Shown: positions 16,967 through 25,819 of the stretch, piece by piece
Layout: each line of letters opens with the position of its first letter
Numbering within the stretch: the stretch's first letter is position 1
Source: Micromonospora lupini
GTDB lineage: Bacteria; Actinomycetota; Actinomycetes; Mycobacteriales; Micromonosporaceae
DNA length: 64,000 nucleotides
Assembly (NCBI RefSeq): GCF_026342015.1
Contig: NZ_JAPENL010000001.1
Span: 2,356,001 to 2,420,000, forward strand
Direction: 5' to 3'
Program-made: the position numbers and the translations under genes
The notes under the pieces: model-generated
Told to the model about the DNA's origin: nothing
Seen by the model: only the letters and a program-made list of their open reading frames with translations
Database searches by the model: none

Positions 16967-18010
16967 ATGAACGGGCAGGCCGGGGAGTTGGCACTGCGTG
17001 TGATCACCGTACCGTTGTCTGTTCTTGATCTTGCCCCGGTCGCCAAGGGCACCACCGCCGGCGCGGCCTTGGAGGCCACCACCGAGCTGGCCCGGCGCAC
17101 CGAGGAGTTGGGCTACCACCGGTTCTGGGTGGCCGAGCACCACAACATGCCGGCGATCGCCAGCTCCGCGCCGGCGGTGCTGCTGGCGCACCTGGCCGCG
17201 AACACGTCGACGATCCGTCTCGGCTCGGGCGGGGTGATGCTGCCCAACCACGCGCCGCTTGTGGTGGCCGAGCAGTTCGGCACCCTGGAGGCGCTGCACC
17301 CCGGTCGGATCGACCTGGGCATCGGGCGGGCCCCCGGCACCGACCAGGTGACGGCGCTGGCGTTGCGGCGCACCATGGAGGGCCTGTCGGCGGAGGGTTT
17401 CCCGCGTGAGCTGACGGACCTGATGAACTACTTCAGCGGGGAGAAGCCGGGGCAGATCATCGCCACCCCGGGTCGGGGTGAGCAGCCTGCCGTGTGGCTG
17501 TTGGGCTCCAGCGGTTTCAGCGCCCAGCTGGCCGGCCTGCTGGGTCTGCCGTTCTCCTTCGCGCACCACTTCAGCTCGGCGAACACGCTGCCGGCGTTGG
17601 CGCTGTACCGGCAGAACTTCCGGCCGTCGCAGTGGCTGGACAAGCCGTACGCGATGGTGGCCGTCAACGCGGTGTGCGCCGAGACCGACGAGCGGGCCGA
17701 GTGGCTGGCCGGGCCGAGCGCGCTGTCGTTTCTGAAGCTGCGCTCCGGTCGACCGGAGCCGCTGTCGACGCCCGACGAGGCGGCGGCGTACCCGTACACG
17801 GAGATCGAGCGGGAGTTCGTGCTGCAGCGGCGCGACGGTCAGGCGCTGGGCTCGCCGAAGACGGTGCGCCGGCAGCTGACCGAGTTGCAGGAGCGCACCG
17901 CCGCGGACGAGCTGATGCTCACCACCCTGGTCTACGACGTGAAGGACCGGGTGCGGTCGTACGAGTTGATCGCCGAGCAGGTCGCGGGGGGTCTGCGCCG
18001 GGACGCGTGA
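16967..18010 (+). CDS. LLM-class (luciferase-like) flavin-dependent oxidoreductase
   Basis: The 347-residue protein belongs to the bacterial luciferase-like superfamily, MsnO8-type subgroup. Features are [20 protein letters not shown] at the N-terminus, [20 protein letters not shown] (beta-strand with the conserved EHH), [20 protein letters not shown] and [14 protein letters not shown]. Members use FMNH2 or F420H2; the electron donor is not obvious here. It follows the AsnC gene by 15 bp on the same strand and may be co-transcribed. A pair of hairpins follows before the convergent lyase gene. Confidence 0.85.
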   Translation: MNGQAGELALRVITVPLSVLDLAPVAKGTTAGAALEATTELARRTEELGYHRFWVAEHHNMPAIASSAPAVLLAHLAANTSTIRLGSGGVMLPNHAPLVVAEQFGTLEALHPGRIDLGIGRAPGTDQVTALALRRTMEGLSAEGFPRELTDLMNYFSGEKPGQIIATPGRGEQPAVWLLGSSGFSAQLAGLLGLPFSFAHHFSSANTLPALALYRQNFRPSQWLDKPYAMVAVNAVCAETDERAEWLAGPSALSFLKLRSGRPEPLSTPDEAAAYPYTEIEREFVLQRRDGQALGSPKTVRRQLTELQERTAADELMLTTLVYDVKDRVRSYELIAEQVAGGLRRDA

Positions 18011-18079
18011 AACACGATCTTCACGTCAGCGTCACCCCCGCGACCCGGACGGTGCCTAATGTTGGTGCCGGTGGTGGTA

Positions 18080-18113
18080 CGGCATTCCCGGTCGGGACGG
18101 GTCGGGAATGCCG
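18080..18113. terminator. Hairpin after the LLM oxidoreductase gene
   Basis: CGGCATTCCCG at 18080-18090 is inverted as CGGGAATGCCG at 18103-18113 with a 12-base loop. It lies 70 bp past the LLM stop in the 199-bp convergent gap. Confidence 0.55.
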
Positions 18114-18122
18114 CGGTGTGGA

Positions 18123-18167
18123 GCACCGGGCCGGAGCTGTGCGGATTCCGCGGCTGCGGCCCGGTGC
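18123..18167. terminator. Hairpin after the rhamnogalacturonan lyase gene
   Basis: GCACCGGGCCG at 18123-18133 is inverted as CGGCCCGGTGC at 18157-18167. It is 43 bp past the lyase stop on the minus strand and sits beside the hairpin at 18080-18113, giving each convergent gene its own candidate terminator. Confidence 0.55.
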
Positions 18168-18209
18168 CTGCCACCTTAGGCGAACCCGATCAGGACCGCC
18201 AGAGTTAGA

Positions 18210-20495
18210 TCAGCGTAGGTAGATGTTCGGGGTGGGTGGGCTGCTCATTCCGTCGCCGATGAAGAACCCCGGATGTGGCGGCTGGTTGTAGGCGGTGTTC
18301 TGCCACGCGATCGCCACGCGGTACTGCGGGTCGTGCATCAGGGTGTAGATCCGGGTGCTGGTCGGGGTGGGCGTGCTGTAGATGCGCAGGGCCCGGCTGT
18401 CGGTGGTCCGCCAGATCACCTCCTCGCGCCAGTCGCCGAGGATGTCGCCGGAGAGCGCCGGGGTGGCCTTGGTGCCGTTGTTGGAGGCCACCTGGTCGCC
18501 GGTGAGCAGCCGGGTCTCGCCGCCGGTGCCGTACTTGTCGATCTTCGTGCCGTCCAGCAGCTCGCGGACCGGGTCACCGTCCCACCAGGCGAGGAAGTTC
18601 GTCGACGACGGCTTACGCCCCACGTTCTGTCCGCGCGTGTTGGCCAGGCCGGAGACCGCCGCCGACCACGACTCCGCGCCGGGGCTGCCCGCCCAGATGT
18701 CCGCGGAGACACCCCGGCCGTTGTCGCCGGAAGCCGGCGTGGACCACAGGATCTGACCGGTACGGGCGTCAGCGAACCACGAGCTGGGCTTGCTGCCGTC
18801 CTCGTCGACCTTGAACACCTCCAGGCCGGCGCGGCCCGGGTCGAGATCCCCGACGTGCATGGCGTCGCCGTGCCCGTTGCCCGTCGAGTAGAGCAACCGA
18901 CCGTTGTCGTCGATGGTGGCGGCGCCGTACACGATCTCCTGGCGGCCGTCGGCGTCGACGTCGGCCACGGACAGCTGGTGGTTGCCCTGGCCGGCGGCGG
19001 CGCCGTTGCCTGACGAGTTCGAGTCGAACGTCCAGCGCTTGGTGAGCGTGCCGTTGCGGAAGTCCCAGGCCGCGATCACCGCGCGGGTGTAGTAGCCCCG
19101 AGCCATGATCAGCGACGGGCGCTGCCCGTCCAGGTAGGCGGTGCCGGCGAGGAACCTGTCGACCCGGTTGCCGTACGAGTCACCCCAGGACGACACGGTG
19201 CCGCGCGGTGGGTCGTAATTGACTGTGGAGAGGATCGCGCCGGTCTGACCGTTGAACATGGTCAGGTACTCCGGACCGGAGAGCACGTAGCCGCTGGAGT
19301 TGCGGTAGTCCGCCGACGACGAACCGATGAGCTGGCCGGTGCCGGAGCGGGTGCCGTCGGCGGTCTTCATGGCCACCTCGGCACGGCCGTCGCCGTCGTA
19401 GTCGTACACCTGGAACTGGGTGTAGTGGGCGCCGGCGCGGATGTTGCGGCCCAGGTCGATCCGCCACAGCCGGGAGCCGGTCAGGGTGTACGCGTCGACG
19501 TAGACGTTGCCGGTGTAGCCGGACTGGGAGTTGTCCTTGGCGTTCGACGGATCCCACTTGAGCACGATCTCGTAGGTGCCGTCGCCGTTGAGGTCGCCGA
19601 CGGAGGCGTCGTTGGCGCTGTAGGTGTAGCTCTCCCCGGTGGGGGTGGTGCCGCCCGCCGGCACCTGCAACGGCACGTCCAGGTAACCGTTTGCGAACTG
19701 CAGGGCGGAAGCGGACGCCTCCTGCTCGGCGCCGCCCACCACGGCCCGCACGGTGTACGTCGACCCGGCCGCCGCCCCGCTGTCGAGGTAGGAGGTGGCG
19801 CCGGTGATCGGGTTGGCGTTGACCCTTGTCGAGCCCCGGTAGAGGTTGAACGCCACGCCTGAGGTCTCCGTGCCGAGCAGCCGCCAGGACACCAGGTTGC
19901 CGCTGCCGGAGCGGACGCTGATCAGACCTCGGTCGAGGTCCTCCATCTGTTTCGCCCCGGCCGGGGGCGTGGTGGGCGGTGGCGTCGTCGGCGGCGCAGT
20001 GGTCGGGGGTGGCGTGGTGGGCGGCGCCGTCGTGGGTGGTGGGGTGGTCGGTGGTGGGGTGGTCGGGCCGTCGGTGGCCGGGGCCCCGGTGCAGGTCACG
20101 CCGTTGAGCGCGAAGCTGGTCGGTGCCGGGTTGCTGCTCGTCCACGAGGCGTTGAACCCGAACGAGGCAGTGCCGTTGGTGGCGAGGACGCCGTTGTAGT
20201 CGACGTTGCGCGCGCTCACCTGGGCGCCGGACTGGGTGACTGTGGCGTTCCACGCCTGGGCGACCTGCTGACCGGCGGAGTACGACCAGGTGAGGGCCCA
20301 TCCGTTGACCTCCTCGCCGAGGTTGGTGATGGTGACGTTGGCGCCGAAGCCGCCCTGCCACGAGTTGGTGACCTGATAGTCGACGCGACAGCCGACTGCG
20401 GCGGCCGAGGCGACGACCGTGCCGACGGCGCCGGCCACGACGGCGGCGGCCGTCGACGCGGCCAGCAGGATCAGCCGTTGTCTGGACGGGTGCAT
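18210..20495 (-). CDS. Secreted rhamnogalacturonan lyase (PL11) with CBM2
   Basis: The 761-residue exported enzyme begins with a signal peptide (MHPSRQRLILLAASTAAAVV, cleavage near residue 37). A CBM2 cellulose-binding module follows (CRVDYQVTNSWQGGFGANVT to about residue 140), then a Pro/Thr-rich linker of repeated TPPPTT units (about 143-185). The catalytic part starts at about 190 (KQMEDLDRGLISVRSGSGNL) and carries repeated calcium-type DxDGDG segments (VGDLNGDGTYEIVLKWD, VYDYDGDGRAEVAMKTADG), typical of the PL11 beta-propeller. It would cleave pectic rhamnogalacturonan I by beta-elimination while anchored on cellulose. Start ATG 20493-20495 has GGAG upstream. A LacI-type palindrome lies 152 bp upstream. 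Confidence 0.92.
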   Translation of the reverse strand: MHPSRQRLILLAASTAAAVVAGAVGTVVASAAAVGCRVDYQVTNSWQGGFGANVTITNLGEEVNGWALTWSYSAGQQVAQAWNATVTQSGAQVSARNVDYNGVLATNGTASFGFNASWTSSNPAPTSFALNGVTCTGAPATDGPTTPPPTTPPPTTAPPTTPPPTTAPPTTPPPTTPPAGAKQMEDLDRGLISVRSGSGNLVSWRLLGTETSGVAFNLYRGSTRVNANPITGATSYLDSGAAAGSTYTVRAVVGGAEQEASASALQFANGYLDVPLQVPAGGTTPTGESYTYSANDASVGDLNGDGTYEIVLKWDPSNAKDNSQSGYTGNVYVDAYTLTGSRLWRIDLGRNIRAGAHYTQFQVYDYDGDGRAEVAMKTADGTRSGTGQLIGSSSADYRNSSGYVLSGPEYLTMFNGQTGAILSTVNYDPPRGTVSSWGDSYGNRVDRFLAGTAYLDGQRPSLIMARGYYTRAVIAAWDFRNGTLTKRWTFDSNSSGNGAAAGQGNHQLSVADVDADGRQEIVYGAATIDDNGRLLYSTGNGHGDAMHVGDLDPGRAGLEVFKVDEDGSKPSSWFADARTGQILWSTPASGDNGRGVSADIWAGSPGAESWSAAVSGLANTRGQNVGRKPSSTNFLAWWDGDPVRELLDGTKIDKYGTGGETRLLTGDQVASNNGTKATPALSGDILGDWREEVIWRTTDSRALRIYSTPTPTSTRIYTLMHDPQYRVAIAWQNTAYNQPPHPGFFIGDGMSSPPTPNIYLR

Positions 20496-20646
20496 GAACT
20501 GCCTCCGGAGGATCCGGTGATGACCGCTGTGGTCCACCTGCCCTGCCCGGGAAGCACGGTGAACGGCCCGCCGCGGTGGCGACGAACGGCGATCTGGTCG
20601 GGATGAACGCCCTGGAACTCACGGATCCGGCTCAGCCGCATCGTAG

Positions 20647-20660
20647 GGCAAGCGCTTTCC
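20647..20660. promoter_or_regulatory. LacI-type operator candidate upstream of the polysaccharide lyase
   Basis: GGCAAGCGCTTTCC is a palindrome with six of seven pairs matched around a central GC. The AAGCGCTT core is typical of LacI-family operators in front of actinomycete glycan-degradation genes. It lies between the divergent lyase and decarboxylase genes. No LacI gene is in the window. Confidence 0.5.
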
Positions 20661-20733
20661 GCTGCGCAATATCGACGACTGTCACGACCGGCGGCTCTTG
20701 CCCCGCGGTGTGATGCCTGATCAACTCGTACGG

Positions 20734-22173
20734 ATGAGCGCCCCGCACATGGACCCGGACGAGTTCCGCCGCGCCGGCCACGCCGCCGTCGACTGGATCG
20801 CCGACTACTGGACGACGCTGCACCAGCGGCCGGTCGCCCCGGCCGACCCGCCCGGGACGGTGGCGACGGCCCTGCCGAGCGGGCCACCCACCACCGGCGG
20901 CGAGCCGGTCGAGGCGCTCCTCGCCGACCTGGACGCGATCGTCCTACCGGGACTGACCCACTGGCAGCACCCCGGATTCTTCGGCTACTTCCCCGCGAAC
21001 ACCTCCGGCCCCAGCCTGCTCGGTGACCTGGTCAGTTCCGGCCTCGGCGTGCAGGGCATGCTGTGGGCCACCAGCCCGGCCTGCACGGAGCTGGAGACGG
21101 TCATGATGGACTGGCTGGCCCAGCTCCTCGACCTTCCGCAGCGCTTCCGGTCGACAGGCGCCGGTGGTGGCGTCATCCAGGACTCGGCGTCCTCGGCGAC
21201 GCTTGTGGCCACCCTGGCCGCGCTGCACCGCGTCAGCGCGGGCCGCTGGCGCGTCACAGGCGTCGACAGGCGTTACCGCGCGTACGCCTCCGTGCACGGG
21301 CACTCCTCGATCGAGAAGGCCGTACGGATCGCCGGGCTGGGCGCCGACGGGATCCGGTCGATCGACGTGGACCCGGACACCCAGGCGCTGCGCCCGGACG
21401 CGCTGCGGGCCGCGATCGAGGCAGACCTGGCCGCCGGGAAGGTGCCCGCCATCGTGGTCGCCACCATCGGCACCACCTCCACCACCGCCGTCGATCCGCT
21501 GCCCGCGATCGGGGCGATCTGTGCCGAGTACGGGATCTGGCTGCACGTGGACGCCGCGTACGCGGGCGCCGCCGCCGTCTGCCCCGAGCTGCGCTGGTCG
21601 CACGCCGGCCTGGAGTACGCGGACTCCTACTGTTTCGACCCGCACAAGTGGCTGCTCACCGGCTTCGACTGCGACGCGTTCTGGGTGGCCGACCGCGGTG
21701 AGCTGATCGAGGCGCTGACCGTGCTGCCGGAGTTCCTGCGCAACGCCGCCTCCGAGTCCGGGGCGGTGATCGACTACCGGGACTGGCAGGTGCCGCTGGG
21801 TCGCCGCTTCCGGGCTCTGAAGCTGTGGTTCGTGCTGCGCTGGTACGGCGCCGAGGGGCTGCGGGCGCACATCCGCTCCGGGGTCGCGCTGGCCGCCCGG
21901 TTCGCCGACCGGGTCCGCGCCGACGACCGGTTCGAGCTGGCCGCGGCGCACCCGTTCTCGCTGGTCTGCTTCCGGCTGCGCGCCGACGACGACACCAACG
22001 CCGAACTGCTGGCCCGGGTGAACGGCACCGGGCGGGTGTTCTTGACGCACACCCGGGTGGGCGGCCGGTACGTGCTGCGACTTGCGGTGGGCTCACCGCA
22101 GAGCACCGAGACGCACGTCGACGAGGCGTGGACGCTGCTCGCCGAGACCGCGGACAAACTGCTGACCCGCTGA
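20734..22173 (+). CDS. Aromatic-L-amino-acid decarboxylase family enzyme (PLP group II)
   Basis: The 479-residue PLP decarboxylase starts MSAPHMDPDEFRRAGHAAVD. Conserved features are HPGFFGYFPANTSGPSLLGD, WATSPACTELETVMMDWLAQLL, GGGVIQDSASSATLVATLAA, the histidine-containing YASVHGHSSIEKA, HVDAAYAGAA with the pyridine-nitrogen Asp, and the Schiff-base lysine in FDPHKWLLTGFDCDAFWV. This is the group that decarboxylates DOPA, Trp, Tyr or Phe. Two in-frame starts upstream (20698 TTG, 20713 ATG) are possible; none has a clear Shine-Dalgarno. Substrate unknown. It ends before a 36-bp palindrome shared with the convergent TauE gene. Confidence 0.9.
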   Translation: MSAPHMDPDEFRRAGHAAVDWIADYWTTLHQRPVAPADPPGTVATALPSGPPTTGGEPVEALLADLDAIVLPGLTHWQHPGFFGYFPANTSGPSLLGDLVSSGLGVQGMLWATSPACTELETVMMDWLAQLLDLPQRFRSTGAGGGVIQDSASSATLVATLAALHRVSAGRWRVTGVDRRYRAYASVHGHSSIEKAVRIAGLGADGIRSIDVDPDTQALRPDALRAAIEADLAAGKVPAIVVATIGTTSTTAVDPLPAIGAICAEYGIWLHVDAAYAGAAAVCPELRWSHAGLEYADSYCFDPHKWLLTGFDCDAFWVADRGELIEALTVLPEFLRNAASESGAVIDYRDWQVPLGRRFRALKLWFVLRWYGAEGLRAHIRSGVALAARFADRVRADDRFELAAAHPFSLVCFRLRADDDTNAELLARVNGTGRVFLTHTRVGGRYVLRLAVGSPQSTETHVDEAWTLLAETADKLLTR

Positions 22174-22301
22174 CCTCGCGGTCGCCGCTCTTCAGCCCGG
22201 GTCACCGGTTGCGCGGCATGGGTGGCGGCCACCATCAGGCTGGTGGGGCCGGCGGTCAGAGCAGCGCGCCGGCCCACGGGCCCGAGGACTCGGTTGAGCG
22301 G

Positions 22302-22337
22302 TATACCTGTGAGTCATAGTTATGACTCACAGGTATA
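22302..22337. repeat. 36-bp perfect palindrome, copy 1
   Basis: TATACCTGTGAGTCATA (22302-22318), two bases GT, then its exact inverse (22321-22337). It lies in the convergent gap between the decarboxylase (stop 22173) and TauE (stop 22366). The same arms recur at 39782-39817. Position fits a bidirectional terminator or a small dispersed repeat. The A+T-rich arms are unlike the surrounding sequence. Confidence 0.9.
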
Positions 22338-22365
22338 GCGCTCGCCAGGGACAGGGTGCCCAGGG

Positions 22366-23364
22366 TCAGCGGGCCGCCGGCGTGGCGGCAGCGGTGAGTC
22401 CGACGCGCGCGTCGTCGTCGCTGGGCAACGGCCCGGTTGCGGTGGGCGCGGTAGCGGTGGCGGTGGCGGCGCTCGCCGCCGTGGCGGTCGCGACGGCGGT
22501 GCGGGCTCGACGGGTACGGCGCAGGGCCCGCACGGCGAACACAAGCGCGGCCAGCCAGCCGGCGGCCAGCAGGGCGTAGAGCGCGGGACGGACCGGGCCG
22601 CCCAGCTCGGCGGAGCGGATCAGGGTGCGGGCGTTCGTCAGCACGATCACGCCGCCGACGGCCGCGCCGAGCAGTTGGGCCGGGACGATGCGTACCAGCC
22701 AGGCGGCCAGCGGAGCGGCGATGAGCCCGCCGATCAGCAGGGCGAGGACTGTGGGCAGCAGGAACCCTTCGGTGCCCAGCCCGATCAGGAAGCCGACGCT
22801 TGCGGCTCCGGCCACCACGAACTCGGCGGTGTCGACCGAGCCGATCACCTTGCGCGGCTCCAGGCGACCGGAGACCAGCAGCGCTGGGGTGGCCACCGGG
22901 CCCCAACCTCCACCGCCGGTGGCGTCGACGAAGCCGGCGACCAGGCCGAGCGGGCCGAGGAAGCGACCGCGCAGCCGGCCGCCGATCCGGTCGGTGCGCA
23001 GCGGTCGGGAGAAGCGGACCAGCAGGTACGCGCCGAGCGTGAAGAGGATGCCGGCCATCCACGGCGCGGCCGACTCGGTGGAGATCGAGCTGAGCAGGGT
23101 GGCGCCGGCGAACGCGCCGACCGCGCCGGGCAGCGCGATGCGGGACACCACCCGCCAGTCGACGTTGCCGAACCGCCAGTGCGCCACGCCCGCGGCGAAG
23201 GTGGTGCCGATCTCGGCCAGGTGCACCGAGGCCGAGGCGGCGGCCGGCGCGACCCCGACGACGAGCAGCAGCGTGGACGAGGTCAGCCCGTACGCCATCC
23301 CGAGCGAGCCGTCGACCAGCTGCGCGGCGAGCCCGACCAGAGCGAGAACCAGCAGCTTGCGCAC
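22366..23364 (-). CDS. TauE/SafE family sulfite/organosulfonate exporter-like membrane protein
   Basis: The 332-residue membrane protein has about eight hydrophobic segments and the TauE/SafE (DUF81) signatures: LVDGSLGMAYGLTSSTLLLV near the N-terminus and VAGFVDATGGGGWGPVATPALLVSG in the middle, each with the conserved G-x-G-[WY]G-type motif. The C-terminus is a low-complexity Ala/Thr tail. Members are proposed to move sulfite, sulfoacetate or other small anions. An Rrf2 regulator gene lies 182 bp upstream on the same strand, suggesting sulfur-related control. It ends 28 bp from a 36-bp palindrome. Confidence 0.85.
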   Translation of the reverse strand: MRKLLVLALVGLAAQLVDGSLGMAYGLTSSTLLLVVGVAPAAASASVHLAEIGTTFAAGVAHWRFGNVDWRVVSRIALPGAVGAFAGATLLSSISTESAAPWMAGILFTLGAYLLVRFSRPLRTDRIGGRLRGRFLGPLGLVAGFVDATGGGGWGPVATPALLVSGRLEPRKVIGSVDTAEFVVAGAASVGFLIGLGTEGFLLPTVLALLIGGLIAAPLAAWLVRIVPAQLLGAAVGGVIVLTNARTLIRSAELGGPVRPALYALLAAGWLAALVFAVRALRRTRRARTAVATATAASAATATATAPTATGPLPSDDDARVGLTAAATPAAR

Positions 23365-23546
23365 GAGCGCCCCCTGACTTTTCGGTATCTCCTATCGACT
23401 TGGTCGACAATGCGCCACGGCAGTGCCCGGGTCAAGTGTCTGATCGGTGGATGGGACGCCGACGGGTCGACGCCACGAACGGGGCGGTCAGCGCGCGGGG
23501 GGTCAGCGCGGGCGGTCTGCGCGCGGCGGTCGTCCCCGAAGGCGGG

Positions 23547-24011
23547 TCAGATCCAGGCGCGCGGGTCGGCCGCCAGCTCGGTGACCCGGGCCGGCAACGT
23601 GCCGGCGGCCACGTCGGCGACGCTTACCAGTTCGAGGATCTCCCGCTCGCTGGCGCGCAGCGCGATCCAGACCTCCTGGAGGGCACGAGCCGGGCCGTGG
23701 TAGCCGAGCTGTTCGGGGCGCTGCCCCCGAACGTGCGCGAGCGGCCCGTCGATCACCCGGATCACCTCGGCGAGGGAGATCTCCTCGGCCGGGCGGGCCA
23801 ACCAGTAGCCGCCCTCCGGACCGCGTTGGGCGTGCACGATGCCACCCCTACGCAGTTGCAGGAGGATGCTCTCCAGGAACTTCGGCGGGATCTCCTGCGC
23901 ACGCGCGATCTGGTCGGCGGTGACGGGCCGTCCCCGCCCGGGGCCACTGGCCGTAGCGGCGAGCTCGGCGGCCGCGCGGAGGGCATAGTCGACCCGGGCG
24001 GAGAGACGCAT
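23547..24011 (-). CDS. Rrf2 family transcriptional regulator
   Basis: The 154-residue protein starts MRLSARVDYALRAAAELAAT, the standard Rrf2 opening. It has a winged HTH (VTADQIARAQEIPPKFLESI) and the wing region LRRGGIVHAQRGPEGGYWLA. The three cysteines that hold an Fe-S cluster in IscR and NsrR are absent, so it resembles the cluster-free CymR-type branch linked to cysteine and sulfur metabolism. It lies directly upstream of a TauE/SafE gene on the same strand. Confidence 0.9.
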   Translation of the reverse strand: MRLSARVDYALRAAAELAATASGPGRGRPVTADQIARAQEIPPKFLESILLQLRRGGIVHAQRGPEGGYWLARPAEEISLAEVIRVIDGPLAHVRGQRPEQLGYHGPARALQEVWIALRASEREILELVSVADVAAGTLPARVTELAADPRAWI

Positions 24012-24246
24012 GCCGGCAAGGTTAGCCCGCGGGTCATCCGGGCGGGTCGGCGACCCTCGGCCGATCGGTCACGCATCGACGAATAGCCAATAGCGTCGGA
24101 CGCCGTGATCCACTACCCGGTGGGGCCCGGAAAGCCGATTTCCCGCGTCCTTATGCTGGGCGGGCAGTATGACTGCCGGACCGGATACGGGGGCTCGGGC
24201 AGGACATTGATAAACACCCGGTTCGGCCCGGGGGGAAGGCAACACG

Positions 24247-24909
24247 ATGACCGATGTCGCCACACGCACCTGGGATGGCATGACCATCCCGATCGCCGGC
24301 ACCTATCGCCTCGATCAGGCGCACAAGCGGATCGGTTTCCTGTCCCGCCACATGATGGTGAGCCCCGTACGCGGCGAGTTCGCCGAGGCGACCGCGGAGA
24401 TCTTCGTGGCGGAGGATCCGCTGCGTTCCGGGGTGACCGCCACCATCGCGGCGGCGAGCATCTCCACCGGGAGCGTCGACCGGGACACCCACCTGAAAAG
24501 CGCCGACTTCCTCGATGTGGAGCGTTATCCCACGCTCGAATATCGAAGCACGGGCATCAACTGGCAGAGCAACGAGGACCCGATTTTCCAATGGGCCCGG
24601 CTGCGAAACCACCGACTCGGCGGACGAGGCAGAAGTCACAATCCCCCGCCGCAGTCCGAGCCCGGTCGATTCGTGCTCACCGGTGAGTTGACGGTAAAGG
24701 GGATCACCCGCGGGGTGGACCTTCAGGTGAATTTCGGTGGTGCCCGTCGTGATCCGTACGGTCAGAACATCTTCGGATTCAGCGCGACCGCCGAGATCAA
24801 CCGGGAGGACTACGGCCTGCTCTGGAATGTCGCGCTGGAGAGCGGCGGCGTTCTGGTCGGGAAGACCGTGCAGATCGAAATCGCCGGCGAGGCCATCCAC
24901 GAGGCGTGA
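24247..24909 (+). CDS. YceI family lipid-binding-type protein
   Basis: The 220-residue protein has the YceI lipocalin-like pattern: IPIAGTYRLDQAHKRIGFLS at about residues 15-34, SISTGSVDRDTHLKSADFLD, and FVLTGELTVKGITRGVDLQV near residues 140-159. YceI proteins bind polyisoprenoid-type ligands in a beta-barrel. No signal peptide is visible, so it is probably cytoplasmic. Between the RYPTLEYRST strand and the KG strand an insertion of about 30 polar residues (QWARLRNHRLGGRGRSHNPP) interrupts the usual hairpin. GGGGGGAAGG lies 5-14 bases before the ATG. Confidence 0.87.
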   Translation: MTDVATRTWDGMTIPIAGTYRLDQAHKRIGFLSRHMMVSPVRGEFAEATAEIFVAEDPLRSGVTATIAAASISTGSVDRDTHLKSADFLDVERYPTLEYRSTGINWQSNEDPIFQWARLRNHRLGGRGRSHNPPPQSEPGRFVLTGELTVKGITRGVDLQVNFGGARRDPYGQNIFGFSATAEINREDYGLLWNVALESGGVLVGKTVQIEIAGEAIHEA

Positions 24910-24916
24910 CCCCCCG

Positions 24917-24934
24917 ACGGCCCGTGCCGGCCGT
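24917..24934. terminator. Short hairpin between convergent yceI-like and tesB genes
   Basis: ACGGCC at 24917-24922 pairs with GGCCGT at 24929-24934 around a 6-base loop, in the 25-bp gap between two convergent stops. It is weak for a GC-rich genome. Confidence 0.35.
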
Positions 24935-25819
24935 TCAGGCGCCGACGCGGCGCAGCAGACCCTCCTGCACGGCGCTGGCGATCTGCCGGCCGTCGGTGGT
25001 GAACATCCGGCCGGTGGCCAGCCCTCGCGCGCCGGACGCCGACGGGCTCCAGCAGTCGTAGAGGAACCACTCGTCGGCGCGGAACGGCCTGTGGAACCAC
25101 AGGGCGTGGTCCAGGCTCGCGCCGACCACACCGCCCGGCCCCCACACCTCGCCGTGCACGGAGAGCACCGAGTCGAGCAGGGTGAGGTCCGAGGCGTACG
25201 TGAGCGCGCACGCGTGCAGCAGCGGGTCGTCGGGCAGCTTGCCGTCGATGCGCATCCAGACCCGCTGGTGCGGGTCGGCCGGCCGGTCGCCGGGGCGGAC
25301 CCAGCCGGGCTCCCCCACGTAACGCACGTCGATCGGGCGGGGGATCTGCCCCCAGATGCCCAGGCGCTCGGGGTAACGGGAGAGCCGGTCGGACATCGTC
25401 GGCACGTCCTGCGGGGCGGGCACGTCAAGCGGCGCGGGGGCCTGGTGGTCCAGCCCCTCCTCGGCCCGCTGGAACGACGCCGACATGAAGAAGATCGGCT
25501 TGTCGTGCTGGAGGGCGACAGCCCGGCGCACCGAGAAGGACCGGCCGTCGCGGATGTTCTCCACCTGGTACTCGATCGGCTCGACCGGGTCGCCGGGGCG
25601 GACGAAGTAGCCGTGCAGCGAGTGCACGAACCGCTCCGGGTCCACCGTGCGGCCGGCGGCGACCAGGGCCTGACCGGCAACCTGGCCGCCGTACACCCGT
25701 TGTGGGCCGACCGGCGGGCTCATCCCCCGGAAGGTCATGTCCCCGGTCGGGTCGAGGTCCAGCACTTCCAGCAGCTCATCGACCGCTGCCTGGCCGACCG
25801 CGACCCGACCGTCGCTCAC
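24935..25819 (-). CDS. tesB: Acyl-CoA thioesterase II
   Basis: TesB hydrolyses acyl-CoA to free fatty acid and CoA in the cytoplasm. The 294-residue double-hotdog protein has FRGMSPPVGPQRVYGGQVAG at about residues 30-49, FVHSLHGYFVRPGDPVEPIE, and the second-domain segment ASLDHALWFHRPFRADEWFL with the catalytic Asp region. Length is normal for the family. It starts at GTG 25817-25819, overlapping the stop of the upstream pyruvate kinase gene as GTGA, so the two form an operon. Confidence 0.93.
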   Translation of the reverse strand: MSDGRVAVGQAAVDELLEVLDLDPTGDMTFRGMSPPVGPQRVYGGQVAGQALVAAGRTVDPERFVHSLHGYFVRPGDPVEPIEYQVENIRDGRSFSVRRAVALQHDKPIFFMSASFQRAEEGLDHQAPAPLDVPAPQDVPTMSDRLSRYPERLGIWGQIPRPIDVRYVGEPGWVRPGDRPADPHQRVWMRIDGKLPDDPLLHACALTYASDLTLLDSVLSVHGEVWGPGGVVGASLDHALWFHRPFRADEWFLYDCWSPSASGARGLATGRMFTTDGRQIASAVQEGLLRRVGA

